The notes: generated by a model from the sequence alone, not told the origin. A DNA stretch of 64,000 nucleotides from an uncultured Chlorobiaceae bacterium (GCA_903882665.1 CAIRXW010000013.1:60354-124353); one strand, 5' to 3'; positions 29,437 to 38,621 are shown, numbered from the stretch's first letter. Numbers and translations are program-made.

Positions 29437-29772
29437 ATGTCCCGTTTTATTTCAACCGCGATTTGTACACTCTTTGTCTGTTCAATCTGTTCTTCAGTAG
29501 CATCAGCAGCCCCCGACCTCGCTGCCGGTAAAAAAACTTTTGAAACCAGTTGTGTAACATGCCACAAAACAGGCCTGATGGGTGCACCAAAACTTGGCGA
29601 CAAGGTGGATTGGGCACCACGCATCAAGCAGGGAGTTCCAGTACTTGTCAGCCATGCCGAAAAAGGATTTACCGGTAAAAAAGGCACCATGCCAGCAAAG
29701 GGCGGTACTGCAACTCTGAAAACTGCTGAAATCACCAACGCTGTCGCTTACATGGTCAAAAGTTCAAAATAA
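29437..29772 (+). CDS. Cytochrome c-555-like monoheme protein
   Basis: 111 residues: signal peptide MSRFISTAICTLFVCSICSS ending VASA, then one heme domain with CVTCH, GLMGAPKLGDKVDWAPRI, and the Met-ligand loop TMPAKGG. It is a periplasmic electron carrier close to the following gene; the signal peptides differ at only a few positions, so these are recent tandem duplicates. The ribosome-binding site GAGGAG is nine bases upstream. The gene has its own upstream region with an AT-rich element (TTGATCATATTTTATTCG). Confidence 0.92.
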   Translation: MSRFISTAICTLFVCSICSSVASAAPDLAAGKKTFETSCVTCHKTGLMGAPKLGDKVDWAPRIKQGVPVLVSHAEKGFTGKKGTMPAKGGTATLKTAEITNAVAYMVKSSK

Positions 29773-29885
29773 ACATCGATCTCTCTTTTTCTGCCGCAAA
29801 CCATTCCGGGAGATATTGATCGTATTATTTACTTTAACGTAATACACTTCCTTCAGACTAAACTCATTAAACCAGGAGTATACCT

Positions 29886-30215
29886 ATGTCCCGTTTTATT
29901 TCTTCCGCAATTTGTGCACTTTTTGTCTGTTCAATTTGCTCCACTGTAGCATCTGCGACCGACCTTGCTGCAGGTAAAACCCTTTTCGATGCAAACTGTG
30001 CTGCATGTCACAAAACCGGTCTTGGCGGAGCACCTAAGCTTGGCGACAAGGCTGCATGGGCACCCCGTATCGCTCAGGGAATTGAGGTGCTTGTCAACCA
30101 TGCCGACAACGGATATGATGGCAAAACAGGATCAATGCCGGCAAAAGGCGGTACAACTCTGACTACTGCCCAGATCGGCGATACAGTGAATTACATGGCC
30201 GAGCAGAGCAAATAA
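29886..30215 (+). CDS. Cytochrome c-555 (soluble electron carrier)
   Basis: 109 residues with signal peptide ending VASA and one heme domain (CAACHKTGLGGAPKLGD, Met in SMPAKGG). The mature sequence follows the cytochrome c-555 pattern of Chlorobium, including KAAWAPRIAQG and the end NYMAEQSK. In green sulfur bacteria c-555 passes electrons from sulfur oxidation (Sox) toward the PscC cytochrome of the P840 reaction centre. AGGAGT lies eight bases upstream. The 5' region resembles that of the preceding gene. Confidence 0.92.
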   Translation: MSRFISSAICALFVCSICSTVASATDLAAGKTLFDANCAACHKTGLGGAPKLGDKAAWAPRIAQGIEVLVNHADNGYDGKTGSMPAKGGTTLTTAQIGDTVNYMAEQSK

Positions 30216-30240
30216 GCTCCACTCTTCTTTATCTTTATTG

Positions 30241-30270
30241 AAAAGGCGGGAAAACACCCCGCCTTTTCCG
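30241..30270 (+). terminator. Rho-independent terminator after cytochrome c-555
   Basis: AAAAGGCGGG (30241-30250) pairs perfectly with CCCGCCTTTT (30258-30267) around a 7-base loop. A-tract and T-tract flanks would let it act in both directions. It ends the cytochrome cluster. Confidence 0.9.
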
Positions 30271-30414
30271 TTTCCCGCCCACTACCCCCATAGACAACGC
30301 ACTCCCCTCTATCGATCATCAGGGCAGACCGTAACGATGCTACAGGATGGAAAATCGGCTGAAAAAGCGTAAATACAGTTATAGTAAGGTTTGTACACCA
30401 AAATTTGTTTTGTA

Positions 30415-31218
30415 ATGAATAACCATCTTCGTCTTGGCTTTGTCGGAACAGGAAGAATTGCCCGTGCGCTTATTGCCGGCCTCAGCCAGAGAGAGCACAC
30501 GGTTATTTTCGGCTTTGACAAGGAACCAGCCGCTCTTGCCTCCATTGCGGCCGATTACTTCCTTCTTCCCTGCCTCTCAATTGAAGAGGTTGCCCTGAAA
30601 TCGCAAGTGATCATCCTTGCCGTCAAACCCTACCAGATGGAGGAGGTGCTCGGAGCATTGAAGCCCTCACTCACGACCAGTCATCTGCTTGTCAGCGTTG
30701 CTGCCGGAATTTCCTCGGAGTTTATCCGGAAGAACTCCGGCGAGAGCATGAGGGTAATCAGGGTAATGCCCAATACCCCGGCCTTTGTCGGCAAAGGGAT
30801 GACCGCCCTGTGCCGGGGAAAAATGGCTTTGGACGACGATATCCTTCTTGCTTCTGAGCTTTTCAGATCCATTGGCCGGGTGGCCATTCTCGATGAATTG
30901 CAGATGGATGCCGCAACCGCCCTGTCCGGCAGCGGACCGGCCTACATGTTTCATATTCTTGACTCTCTGGCCGAGGGGGGGGTGCAGTGCGGCCTTTCAC
31001 GCGAGGAGGCTCTGCTTCTTGGTGCACAAACCATGATCGGAGCGGCAACAATGGTGCTCTCCGGGCGAAAAGGCCCGGAAGAACTCAAGCAGGAGGTCAC
31101 GACGCCAGGAGGCACAACAGAAGCCGGGCTGAAAATCATGGATGAAAAAAATATTCGGCAGATTCTGGTTGCAACAGTTGCCGCCGCTGCGGCACGCTCC
31201 AGGGAACTCATGAAATAA
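30415..31218 (+). CDS. proC: Pyrroline-5-carboxylate reductase
   Basis: 267 residues from ATG 30415 (a TTG at 30391 is rejected as too far upstream for the fold). The NADPH Rossmann motif is RLGFVGTGRIARALIAGL, then VILAVKPYQMEEVL and the C-terminal dimer/active-site motif ATALSGSGPAYMFHILDSLAEGGV with EVTTPGGTTEAGL. It catalyses the last step of proline synthesis. It has its own promoter region after the cytochrome terminator and is followed five bases later by the BatD gene. Confidence 0.95.
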   Translation: MNNHLRLGFVGTGRIARALIAGLSQREHTVIFGFDKEPAALASIAADYFLLPCLSIEEVALKSQVIILAVKPYQMEEVLGALKPSLTTSHLLVSVAAGISSEFIRKNSGESMRVIRVMPNTPAFVGKGMTALCRGKMALDDDILLASELFRSIGRVAILDELQMDAATALSGSGPAYMFHILDSLAEGGVQCGLSREEALLLGAQTMIGAATMVLSGRKGPEELKQEVTTPGGTTEAGLKIMDEKNIRQILVATVAAAAARSRELMK

Positions 31219-31223
31219 TCGAT

Positions 31224-32573
31224 ATGGCTGCAAGCTTTGCTCGTTACCGCTACCGCTACCTGTTCATGCTCATCATGGTGGCCCTTTGCGCTCCGGCAGT
31301 TGCCGGAGCGTCAGAGCTTCAGGGAAACAAACCATTTCTTGCTTCCTCAATAAACAACAACCATCCCTTTGTGGGCCAGGAAATACTCCTGACCTATCGA
31401 CTCTATTTCAGGGATATCGCACCGAAAATATCCAATGAAATGACACCGTCCCTTCAGGGTTTATGGGCAAGGGAGACCGGTGCTGAGCGCTTTATCAAAA
31501 GCATCCCGGCAACGGTCAAGGGAAAGGAGTTCAGAAGTGCTGTTGTCAAGCAATTCAAACTGGTACCGATCCAGAGTGGCAAATTTACGGTTTCAGGATA
31601 CAGCATGCTCTGCACTCTGCCGCAAGATAATATTGCTGCCGACAAAAAAGAGCCCACCGGGAACTCTTTACGCATCACTGCTCCCCCCATTACCATCTCT
31701 GCCCGTTCACTTCCTGAACCGGTGCCTGAAAAACTCTCCGGTGCCGTAGGTATCTTCTCACTCAACCTTGTGGCAGACAAGGAGAAGCTCAAAATTGGAG
31801 AACCACTCTCCCTTAAACTCATACTCACCGGAACAGGAAGCCTCCTTACCCTTGAACTGCCCGGCATGCAACTCCCCGAAAGCTTTCGGCAAAACCCTCC
31901 GGAAAAAACGACAACCCTTATAAAAGAGTCTGAGACCACCTCTGGTTCCACAACCTCAACAACTCTTGCCTGGCCTCAATCAGAGGGTAATTTTCAGATC
32001 CCGGCAGTATCCCTTGTTGTGTTCAACCCTGACACACAACAATTCAGCACACTTCACTCAAAATCGCTTGCCATAAGAGTCGACGCAGCAGGACTGAACG
32101 CAACAGGAGAACGAGATAAACCTCTTAACGGCTTGTCAGAAAATAAAAGCACGGTAACGACTCTCTTCTCAAAGGTCACCATTGCATTCCTCTTGCTGAT
32201 AAGCTGTGCAATAATTGTACTGATCAGAAAAAAACAGCTCACCGGTACAAAAAAAAAAGGAGCCGGGGAGGTGACTGAGCAATCACCTGAAATCGGAAAA
32301 TCTGCCAGAACCATAAAGCAGCAGCTATTGGCCCTGCTTTCAGAAACAGGTGTAAAAAGTCCCGGAAGCATGACAAGGATGGAATTGCACGATGCACTGC
32401 AAGAGATGAACATCCCCGATGAAACCCGCTCAGAACTCCCGGCAGTACTGGACTCGCTTGATAAAATTCTCTACAGCCCAGCCAAAGAAAAAGAGAGTCG
32501 AATCCCTGACTGGATGACGACAAAGGTGAACGCTCTGCTGCGTGATTTAAAAAAAGCTTGCTCATCGCGCTGA
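31224..32573 (+). CDS. batD: BatD-family protein
   Basis: 449 residues. A signal peptide (YLFMLIMVALCAPAVAGA) is followed by repeated extracytoplasmic beta domains (NNNHPFVGQEILLTYRLYF; LKIGEPLSLKLILTGTGSL). A TM helix (VTIAFLLLISCAIIVLI) and a Lys-rich cytosolic helical tail follow. This is the BatD ('oxygen tolerance') architecture. It starts five bases after proC. The other Bat genes lie 9-14 kb away on the opposite strand, where a second, shorter BatD-like protein is present. Confidence 0.8.
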   Translation: MAASFARYRYRYLFMLIMVALCAPAVAGASELQGNKPFLASSINNNHPFVGQEILLTYRLYFRDIAPKISNEMTPSLQGLWARETGAERFIKSIPATVKGKEFRSAVVKQFKLVPIQSGKFTVSGYSMLCTLPQDNIAADKKEPTGNSLRITAPPITISARSLPEPVPEKLSGAVGIFSLNLVADKEKLKIGEPLSLKLILTGTGSLLTLELPGMQLPESFRQNPPEKTTTLIKESETTSGSTTSTTLAWPQSEGNFQIPAVSLVVFNPDTQQFSTLHSKSLAIRVDAAGLNATGERDKPLNGLSENKSTVTTLFSKVTIAFLLLISCAIIVLIRKKQLTGTKKKGAGEVTEQSPEIGKSARTIKQQLLALLSETGVKSPGSMTRMELHDALQEMNIPDETRSELPAVLDSLDKILYSPAKEKESRIPDWMTTKVNALLRDLKKACSSR

Positions 32574-32604
32574 AAGCGCAAAAACCATTAAGAAGGAAAC
32601 CCGA

Positions 32605-33436
32605 TTACTCCGGCAGGCCGAAAAGCGCAATCGCACGTTCAGGATAATCGGTGATAATCCCATCCGCACCGATCTGCTTCATAGCAAGCATCTCTTCTGT
32701 CCGGTTCACCGTCCAGGGTATCGTCCCGATACCCTCGGCATGGAGAGTTTCCATCATCGCCCGGTCTACAAGCGAAAAATGGGGATTGAGATAGCCAGGG
32801 ACAAAGCCAAGTTCCCGAAAAATTCCGTCGGCAGTTTTCGATTCCTCAATCAAAAGGCCATAGCAGAGCCTTGGGTTCAACTTCCACGCCTCCCGAACCA
32901 CCCGGCAATCAAAAGACTGTATTCTGACATGCTGCGATAACCCTGCGGCTTCAACAAGCTGGAGAACAAGTGCTGCATAATGGTCGGGAGGCGGATGAAA
33001 AAAAACCATCCTTGTCGGACCATGACTTTATTTCCAGATTATAGATCATCCTTCCCCTCATAGCCGACGATGCCATAAAAGCCTCCACTTCCCGGAATAC
33101 CCTGGAAAGAAGCGGCTTGACGGCGACAACACGCACCTGCCCGGGAAAGGATGGATGAGGCAGACCGCAGTCAAAAGAGGCAATATCGGCATAGTTCATC
33201 TCATAAAGAAGATAGCGCCCATGCTCGTCAATGCCGAGTGGACGACCTTGCGGATCAGCACAAAGGGGAGCAGAAAGCCAGGGGTCATGAGAAACGACTA
33301 TCTGGTGATCTTTCGACACCAGAATATCAAGTTCCAGAACCCTGATGCCAAGAGTAGCCGCATAACAGAATGCCTGCAGTGTGTTTTCGGGGAAAAGGGA
33401 TCTGCCGCCGCGATGAGCCTGTATTTCAAACGACAT
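32605..33436 (-). pseudogene. Glycerophosphodiester phosphodiesterase, frameshifted
   Basis: The N-terminal frame (from ATG 33436) carries the GDPD motifs EIQAHRGGRSLFPENTLQAF, LELDILVSKD and VVSHDPW. The C-terminal frame carries the remaining barrel, including LVDRAMMETLHAEGIGTIPW and GADGIITDYPE. The two meet at a run of eight T on the minus strand (32998-33005): with seven T the reading continues as DGFFHPPPDHYAALV. So one base is extra in a homopolymer. GDPD hydrolyses glycerophosphodiesters to glycerol-3-phosphate. It could be an inactive gene, a phase-variable tract or a sequencing error; all catalytic regions are otherwise intact. Confidence 0.85.
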
Positions 33437-33596
33437 AACGATCACTCTATTGCCACCATGAAACAACCGTATTGCATTGAGCAACCAACCTTTTTTGAGC
33501 GGTTACAAGAGTTCAAAAAAAGGCACGAAACCATCATTACCGGCAAAAGCACATTGCAAGTAAAAGCATTAAAAAAACAACTTCCTGCCAGGGGCG

Positions 33597-33926
33597 TTAT
33601 GGGTTGCGTTTGCCGGAAGTAACTCGGGATACCTTGGAAAAACTCTTCTTTTTCGGTTTTCTTTTCTGGAGTTTGTTTCCATCCGCACTTTTTGAAACGG
33701 AATTGCCAGCACCATTCACACCGAAAAACGGCGACGGAGCTTTGCTTCTGTTTTTGTTAAACCGGTTTTTGCGATACTTTTTTTCAAGGTCGGCATAGGG
33801 ACTGGGTGGCTCTGGAGAGGTATTGTGGTTATTAAAATTCGGTTCGTCAATGACCTCATCAACATCATCCAAAACCACGTCGGGATGAACTTTATTAAGC
33901 AAGTTTTTTCTGTTTATGTTCAACAA
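33597..33926 (-). CDS. Small Lys/Asn/Ser-rich hypothetical protein
   Basis: An open frame of 109 codons with only TTG/GTG starts available (TTG 33926, or GTG inside HPDVVLDD). The product is acidic near the start (DVVLDDVDEVIDEP) and strongly basic afterwards (KKYRKNRFNKNRSK; KRKPKKKSF), suggesting a disordered nucleic-acid-binding or ribosome-associated protein. No family recognised and no clear ribosome-binding site, so it may not be expressed. Confidence 0.35.
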   Translation of the reverse strand: MLNINRKNLLNKVHPDVVLDDVDEVIDEPNFNNHNTSPEPPSPYADLEKKYRKNRFNKNRSKAPSPFFGVNGAGNSVSKSADGNKLQKRKPKKKSFSKVSRVTSGKRNP

Positions 33927-34116
33927 ATCAAGAGCGCTTTTTTTTACTCAGGATTATTTCTGAAGGGAGCTTAATTTACGATTTTTGAATCAAAATACAA
34001 GAAATAGTGTTATCCATAGATGCGAGAAGAGGCTCCTGACAACGTTTTTGCGTTGCTTCCTGTCTGTTTTAGTGTTAAATTTTATGAAATTTTTAATAAA
34101 AAAATGGAGCCCTACA

Positions 34117-34287
34117 ATGGATATTCGCAGATTGATTCTTGCCGTGATTCTTCCTCCCGCATCAGTCACCAACAAGGAGGTCGGGACGGTCATGCTTACC
34201 GGACTTCTTACCGCGCTCGGCTGGCTGCCCGGTGTTGCCTTTGCACTGTTCATGATCAACCAGGAAGGACGCCAGGCAAAAGCCTGA
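34117..34287 (+). CDS. YqaE/Pmp3-family membrane protein
   Basis: 56 residues. Starting at ATG 34117 (TGGAG eight bases upstream) it reads [17 protein letters not shown], then a second helix [21 protein letters not shown]. Two helices with the LPP turn are the Pmp3/YqaE pattern, small proteins tied to membrane potential and ion homeostasis in yeast and plants. The longer frame to 33985 adds an implausible leader. It converges with the znuB-like gene and overlaps its end by 32 bases. Confidence 0.8.
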   Translation: MDIRRLILAVILPPASVTNKEVGTVMLTGLLTALGWLPGVAFALFMINQEGRQAKA

Positions 34288-35083
34288 CAAATCGCCAGCT
34301 ATGCGCCAGGAGAAAGCAAAACCCGGCGACAAGAATAATGGTTGCTCCTGATGCAATATCAAGCAGGCAGGAGAGCCATAACCCGCAGATGCTGAAAAAG
34401 GCCGAGAGTACAACGGCCCGAATCATCATGCCGGGCAGACTGCGGCTCTGCATCCGCGCAATGGCCGCAGGAATGGTCAACAGCGCTATCACCATCACAA
34501 TACCCACAACACGCACCATAACGACGACAGTCAACGCAATCAGGCATAGCATCAGCAGATAGAGTGCCGTCGTTTTCAGTCCCGACACGGCGGCATACTC
34601 CTCATCAAAAGAGATGGCAAGAAACTCCTTGCTGAGCAGCCATACCACGGCAATAATCAGCAGATCAAGCAGCATGATCATCCAGAGATCAAACGAGGGA
34701 ACCGTCAGAATATTGCCGAAGAGATAGCTGAAAAGATCGGGGGCATAGCCCGGTTTAAGGCCGATACAGATCACCCCGACCGCCATCCCGACTGCCCAGA
34801 AGGTTCCGATTGCGGTATCCTCCGCAACCTTTGCCTTTTTGCTCAACAGACCGATAGCAAGGGCTGCGGCGAGACTGAACGGTATAACGCCGAGAAGCGG
34901 ATTGATTCCAAGGTAGTAGCCAAGCCCGATACCTCCAAACGCCGTATGCGCTATACCTCCACTGATAAAGCCTATCTTTTTCACCACCACATAGGTGCCA
35001 ATGATACCGCAGGCAACACTGGAAAGGAGCGCTGCAAGAAGGGCGTTGCGCATGAACTCAAAAGCAAATATCTCCTGTAGCAT
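34256..35083 (-). CDS. znuB: Metal ABC transporter permease (ZnuB/MntB type)
   Basis: About 275 residues with eight or so TM helices. It begins [20 protein letters not shown] and contains [18 protein letters not shown], the ABC-3 permease pattern with conserved His. ATG 35083 matches the family N-terminus; TTG 35101 overlapping the znuC stop is the alternative. It forms the inner-membrane channel for Zn2+ or Mn2+ with the next two genes. The metal is not decided by sequence. Confidence 0.88.
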   Translation of the reverse strand: MLQEIFAFEFMRNALLAALLSSVACGIIGTYVVVKKIGFISGGIAHTAFGGIGLGYYLGINPLLGVIPFSLAAALAIGLLSKKAKVAEDTAIGTFWAVGMAVGVICIGLKPGYAPDLFSYLFGNILTVPSFDLWMIMLLDLLIIAVVWLLSKEFLAISFDEEYAAVSGLKTTALYLLMLCLIALTVVVMVRVVGIVMVIALLTIPAAIARMQSRSLPGMMIRAVVLSAFFSICGLWLSCLLDIASGATIILVAGFCFLLAHSWRFVRLLPGVLPG

Positions 35084-35097
35084 ACCGTTTGTGCTGT

Positions 35098-35823
35098 TCA
35101 AGGATTCAAAAAGACGGGATTCTGCGCCGCCACCCCTGCAAGGCTCTCCCTGCCAGCAGTTGCACCCGGCTCATGCAGCTCAAGCGTGACATTCAATGTG
35201 GCAACTTGTGTAACATAACGACCTATAAGTGCGGTATCGTGCGTGACAAGAACAATGGTGAGCCTCTCTTTCAACTGCTCAATCAAATCATAAATGGTGG
35301 TTTTCATCTGCGGATCAATACTTGCCGTAGGCTCATCAAGCAGAAGCAGTTCCGGCTCTCCGGCAAGCGCCCGTGCAATAAGTGCCCGCTGCAACTCCCC
35401 TCCCGACAAGTCGCCTATCCGGCGCTCAATCAACCGCTCAAGGCCAGCCGCATGGATCGCCTCATCAACCCGCGTTCTGTCAAGAGTGTTATAATGCTGA
35501 AAAAGTTTTTTTTTCGACAACCGTCCCATCAGCACAAGATCGCGAACACTGATTGGAAACTCACGGTCAAAAAAAAGCCGCTGGGGCACGTAGCCGATGC
35601 GACCCGGGAAGCTTCCTGGAAGCCCGCCAAAAACCCTCACACTCCCGGCAGAAGCGTTCTCCAACCCGAGAATCACCCTGAGCAGCGTCGTTTTCCCCCC
35701 ACCGTTTGGGCCGACAAGTCCAAGAAAATCACCCTCGCCAACCGACAGTGTCACGTTTTCAAGCACCCTCACACCGCCCAGATCGACTGAAAGCTGGTCA
35801 CATGCAATTACAGGGGGCCTCAT
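35098..35823 (-). CDS. znuC: Metal ABC transporter ATP-binding protein
   Basis: 241 residues. Walker [13 protein letters not shown], signature [15 protein letters not shown], Walker [13 protein letters not shown] and the switch His in VLVTHD are all intact. The ATG overlaps the znuA stop (ATGA). It drives uptake through the ZnuB-like permease. Confidence 0.92.
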   Translation of the reverse strand: MRPPVIACDQLSVDLGGVRVLENVTLSVGEGDFLGLVGPNGGGKTTLLRVILGLENASAGSVRVFGGLPGSFPGRIGYVPQRLFFDREFPISVRDLVLMGRLSKKKLFQHYNTLDRTRVDEAIHAAGLERLIERRIGDLSGGELQRALIARALAGEPELLLLDEPTASIDPQMKTTIYDLIEQLKERLTIVLVTHDTALIGRYVTQVATLNVTLELHEPGATAGRESLAGVAAQNPVFLNP

Positions 35824-36707
35824 TGCATGGTTTCAATAAACGCACTTGTCGCACGTCGTAGGTTATTTTGATAATCAGATGAGAGTGGGTCAACACTGCG
35901 GGTCTTGCCGCCGATTTCGAGCGCTATGGTTTGAGCCTGGGAAGAGCTGAACTGTGGAGAGACAAAGACGACGGTGATACGATTTGCCTTTGCTTGTTCA
36001 ATGACACGCTGCATCTGCCGCGGTGTGAGCGTCTTGCCCTCCTCCTCAACGGCGATCTGCTGAAGCCGGAATGCCTCTGCGTAATAGCCCCAAGCCGGAT
36101 GAAAAACCAAAAAACGCCTGTTTTTTAACCCGACAAGCTTTCCCTGAATCTCCCGGTCAAGCAACTGCAGTTCAGCCTGAAGCTTTGCCGAGTTTGCCGC
36201 ATACTCAACCCTTCGAGCCGGATCAGCAGCAGCAAGCGCTCGCTCAACATTCCTGGCAATGATCATTCCATTTGTCACAGAGAGCCAGTAATGAGGATCA
36301 TAACGCCCATCCTGATGCGCCGATCCATCATGCTTGACTGGAAGAAGGCGAATACCCTCAACACCATTACAAACCTTCAGGGAAGGGTTGATCGACAAAA
36401 AACGCTTCATCCAGTCCAGCTCAAACTCAATCCCTGAACCTGCCTTGATAAAAAGTGCAGCCTCACCAAGTCGGGCCATCTGCCGGGGGGAGGGCTCATA
36501 ACTGTGCGGATTTCCGCCTGGTGGCACCATCACCGATACAGCAACATGAGAACCACCAACTCTTTCAGCAAAATAAGCGAATGGCGCAATAGAGGCAACA
36601 ACCCGGAGCTTTCCCGTTTCGGTTGGCCTGGTGCACCCGTTCAGAAAAAGGGCAAGAAACGGAACCAGAAAAAAGAATTTCCTCACGATCTTCACCATAC
36701 AATCCAT
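35820..36707 (-). CDS. znuA: Metal ABC transporter substrate-binding lipoprotein
   Basis: 295 residues, cluster A-I binding protein. A lipoprotein signal (FFFLVPFLALFLNGC) is followed by metal-ligand regions GGNPHSYEPSPRQM and RYDPHYWLSVTN, and later VFHPAWGYYAEAF. The His-rich loop of many zinc-specific ZnuA proteins is reduced to HDGSAHQDG, so Mn2+ or Zn2+ are both possible. ATG 36707 or ATG 36698. First gene of the znuACB operon. Confidence 0.88.
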   Translation of the reverse strand: MDCMVKIVRKFFFLVPFLALFLNGCTRPTETGKLRVVASIAPFAYFAERVGGSHVAVSVMVPPGGNPHSYEPSPRQMARLGEAALFIKAGSGIEFELDWMKRFLSINPSLKVCNGVEGIRLLPVKHDGSAHQDGRYDPHYWLSVTNGMIIARNVERALAAADPARRVEYAANSAKLQAELQLLDREIQGKLVGLKNRRFLVFHPAWGYYAEAFRLQQIAVEEEGKTLTPRQMQRVIEQAKANRITVVFVSPQFSSSQAQTIALEIGGKTRSVDPLSSDYQNNLRRATSAFIETMQ

Positions 36708-36726
36708 ATTTACCCTTTAATGCCGG

Positions 36727-36748
36727 GGGATGGGACATTTATCATCCC
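36727..36748. promoter_or_regulatory. Dyad upstream of znuA, possible metal-regulator operator
   Basis: GGGATG (36727-36732) and CATCCC (36743-36748) form an inverted repeat with a 10-base spacer, 20-40 bases upstream of the znuA start. The position suits an operator for a Fur/Zur/MntR-like repressor, but it matches no consensus I know. It could also be an RNA hairpin. Confidence 0.3.
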
Positions 36749-36843
36749 TCCCTGAAGATACAAAAAAAGGTTGCGCTGTTCCGTCGAAGAAGAGCCGGCA
36801 GTAATAAAAAGATGAAATATATTGCCGCCGGAAGTACATTCTC

Positions 36844-38526
36844 TCACGGCAGCCTGTTCAGGGCACTTACTGTAGCCTTGATTGAGGCAAGACTGATATT
36901 CGAATCGATACCGGCACCAAAAGAAACCCGTCCATCAGCGCAGCCGATCTTGATATAGGCTATGGCAAGAGCTCCGGCACTGCGCCCGATAGCATGTTCG
37001 GCATACTCGTCAACGCTGAAATCGAGACCACTCTCCCGGATAAATCCCTTCACAAATGCATCAAGAGGGCCGTTTCCCTGTGCCTCAAAGCTGAACTCCC
37101 GCTCTCTGGTCTGCACAACGCAGTTTATGGTGGTATCCTCTTCATCCTGACGCCGGGGCTCCTCGTCATCCCAACTGATATGGCACTTCTTGAGGGTAAC
37201 CGGCTCGCGAAGTTTCACATATTCTGTATAAAAAAGCTCATGAATCTGCTCCACCGACAACTCGACACCGGTCGTGTCAGCAACTGCCTGGACCGATTCG
37301 GCAAAATCAGGCTGCATCCATTTCGGTATCTGAAGACCGTACTCCTGCTCAAGCACATAAGCGACGCCACCCTTGCCAGACTGACTGTTGATACGCACAA
37401 TAGCCTCATAGTTGCAACCAACGTCCTGGGGGTCAATCGGCAAATAGGGAACAGCCCAGAAGCCACCGGGTGACAGAGGTTGCGCTTTCATTCCCTTGCT
37501 GATTGCGTCCTGGTGCGAACCGGAAAACGCTGTATAGACCAGCTCCCCCGAATAGGGATGACGAGGATGAATATCCATACGGGTACAGCGACGATAGACC
37601 TCGCGTATGCGCGGGAGATCGGAAAAATCCAGTTCAGGATCGACTCCCTGGCTGAAAAGATTCAGCGCCATGGTCACAACATCCATATTCCCGCACCGCT
37701 CGCCATTTCCGAACAAGGCTCCCTCAACACGGTCAGCACCGGCCATCACCGCCAATTCAGCCGTAGCCACAGCCGTACCCCGGTCATTATGGGCATGAAC
37801 GCTGATCAGTACCGCATCCCGCGCCTTGATGTTGCGACAGAACCACTCAATGCGGTCAGCATAGATATTCGGCTGCGACATTTCAACCGTTGAGGGCAGG
37901 TTCAGAATGATTTTTTCATCCTTCGATGCTCCCCATGCATCCATAACCGCATGGCAGACATCAAGCGCATAGTCGAGCTCCGTACCGGTAAAACTTTCCG
38001 GACTGTACTCATAACGAATTCCTGCATTGCCGCACGCATCCTTCAGACGACGAACAAGCGCCGTCCCTTCGATGGCAATAGCCTTGATCTCCTCCCGGTT
38101 TTTGCGAAAGACCACATCCCGCTGCAAGCTTGACGTCGAATTGTAAAGGTGCACTATGGCATGTTTCGCTCCACTTATGGCATCAAACGTCTTGCGGATC
38201 AGGTGCTCCCGCGCCTGGGTCAGTACCTGAATGGTAACATCATCAGGAACAAGATGCTCATCAACAAGCCTGCGCACAAAGGCAAACTCTGTCGCCGAAG
38301 CTGATGGAAAGCCAACCTCGATCTCCTTGAACCCTATGGAAACCAGAAGCTGGAACATGCAGACCTTTTCCTCAACACTCATCGGTACCGGAAGAGCCTG
38401 GTTACCGTCACGAAGATCGACACTGCACCATATCGGTGCTTTTGTGATGCTTCTGTCAGGCCAGCTCCTTGCGGAAATGGCTACCGAAGGGTATTTTGCG
38501 TATTTTTGATACTTCATCTTTTTCAT
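36844..38526 (-). CDS. leuA: 2-isopropylmalate synthase (long type)
   Basis: 560 residues. The HMGL-like barrel has WCSVDLRDGNQALPVPMS (metal-binding Asp), the acetyl-CoA region FKEIEVGFPSASATEF, and ISVHAHNDRGTAVATAELAV with the His-x-His metal site. A C-terminal LeuA regulatory domain for leucine feedback follows. The long form with the N-terminal YQKYAKYP resembles the yeast/actinobacterial type 2 enzyme. It condenses acetyl-CoA with 2-oxoisovalerate to begin leucine synthesis. ATG 38526 has AAGGA about ten bases upstream. A leucine-rich leader and an attenuator precede it. Confidence 0.95.
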   Translation of the reverse strand: MKKMKYQKYAKYPSVAISARSWPDRSITKAPIWCSVDLRDGNQALPVPMSVEEKVCMFQLLVSIGFKEIEVGFPSASATEFAFVRRLVDEHLVPDDVTIQVLTQAREHLIRKTFDAISGAKHAIVHLYNSTSSLQRDVVFRKNREEIKAIAIEGTALVRRLKDACGNAGIRYEYSPESFTGTELDYALDVCHAVMDAWGASKDEKIILNLPSTVEMSQPNIYADRIEWFCRNIKARDAVLISVHAHNDRGTAVATAELAVMAGADRVEGALFGNGERCGNMDVVTMALNLFSQGVDPELDFSDLPRIREVYRRCTRMDIHPRHPYSGELVYTAFSGSHQDAISKGMKAQPLSPGGFWAVPYLPIDPQDVGCNYEAIVRINSQSGKGGVAYVLEQEYGLQIPKWMQPDFAESVQAVADTTGVELSVEQIHELFYTEYVKLREPVTLKKCHISWDDEEPRRQDEEDTTINCVVQTREREFSFEAQGNGPLDAFVKGFIRESGLDFSVDEYAEHAIGRSAGALAIAYIKIGCADGRVSFGAGIDSNISLASIKATVSALNRLP

Positions 38527-38557
38527 GAATGCTTTTCCTTTTTGTATCCTTTAAACG

Positions 38558-38593
38558 AAAAAAGCCACCTACCCTGGGAAGGTGGCGGCTTTA
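38558..38593 (-). terminator. Transcription attenuator of leuA
   Basis: On the minus strand GCCACCT (38580-38586) pairs with AGGTGGC (38564-38570), followed directly by six U; the flanking AAAGCC can extend the pairing. It lies between the leader peptide stop and leuA, 31 bases before the start codon. The sequence GGGAGGTG inside the last leader codons (38630-38637) can pair instead with CACC-TTCCC (38576-38584), which would break the terminator, as in amino-acid attenuation. Confidence 0.85.
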
Positions 38594-38621
38594 ACAATGT
38601 TCACTCTGGCTGACAAACGAA

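Noticed and set aside
28433..30215. Tandem repeats as CRISPR or structural repeats
   Set aside because: The repeats are coding heme domains of unequal spacing, explained by gene and domain duplication.
32605..33009. Two separate small GDPD-like proteins
   Set aside because: Each lacks half the barrel and the reading joins perfectly after removing one T, so one frameshifted gene is the better description.
36790..36840. Hairpin after leuA as a terminator
   Set aside because: An imperfect stem with G:U pairs exists (GCCGGCAGTAAT / ATTGCCGCCGG) but no T run follows it.
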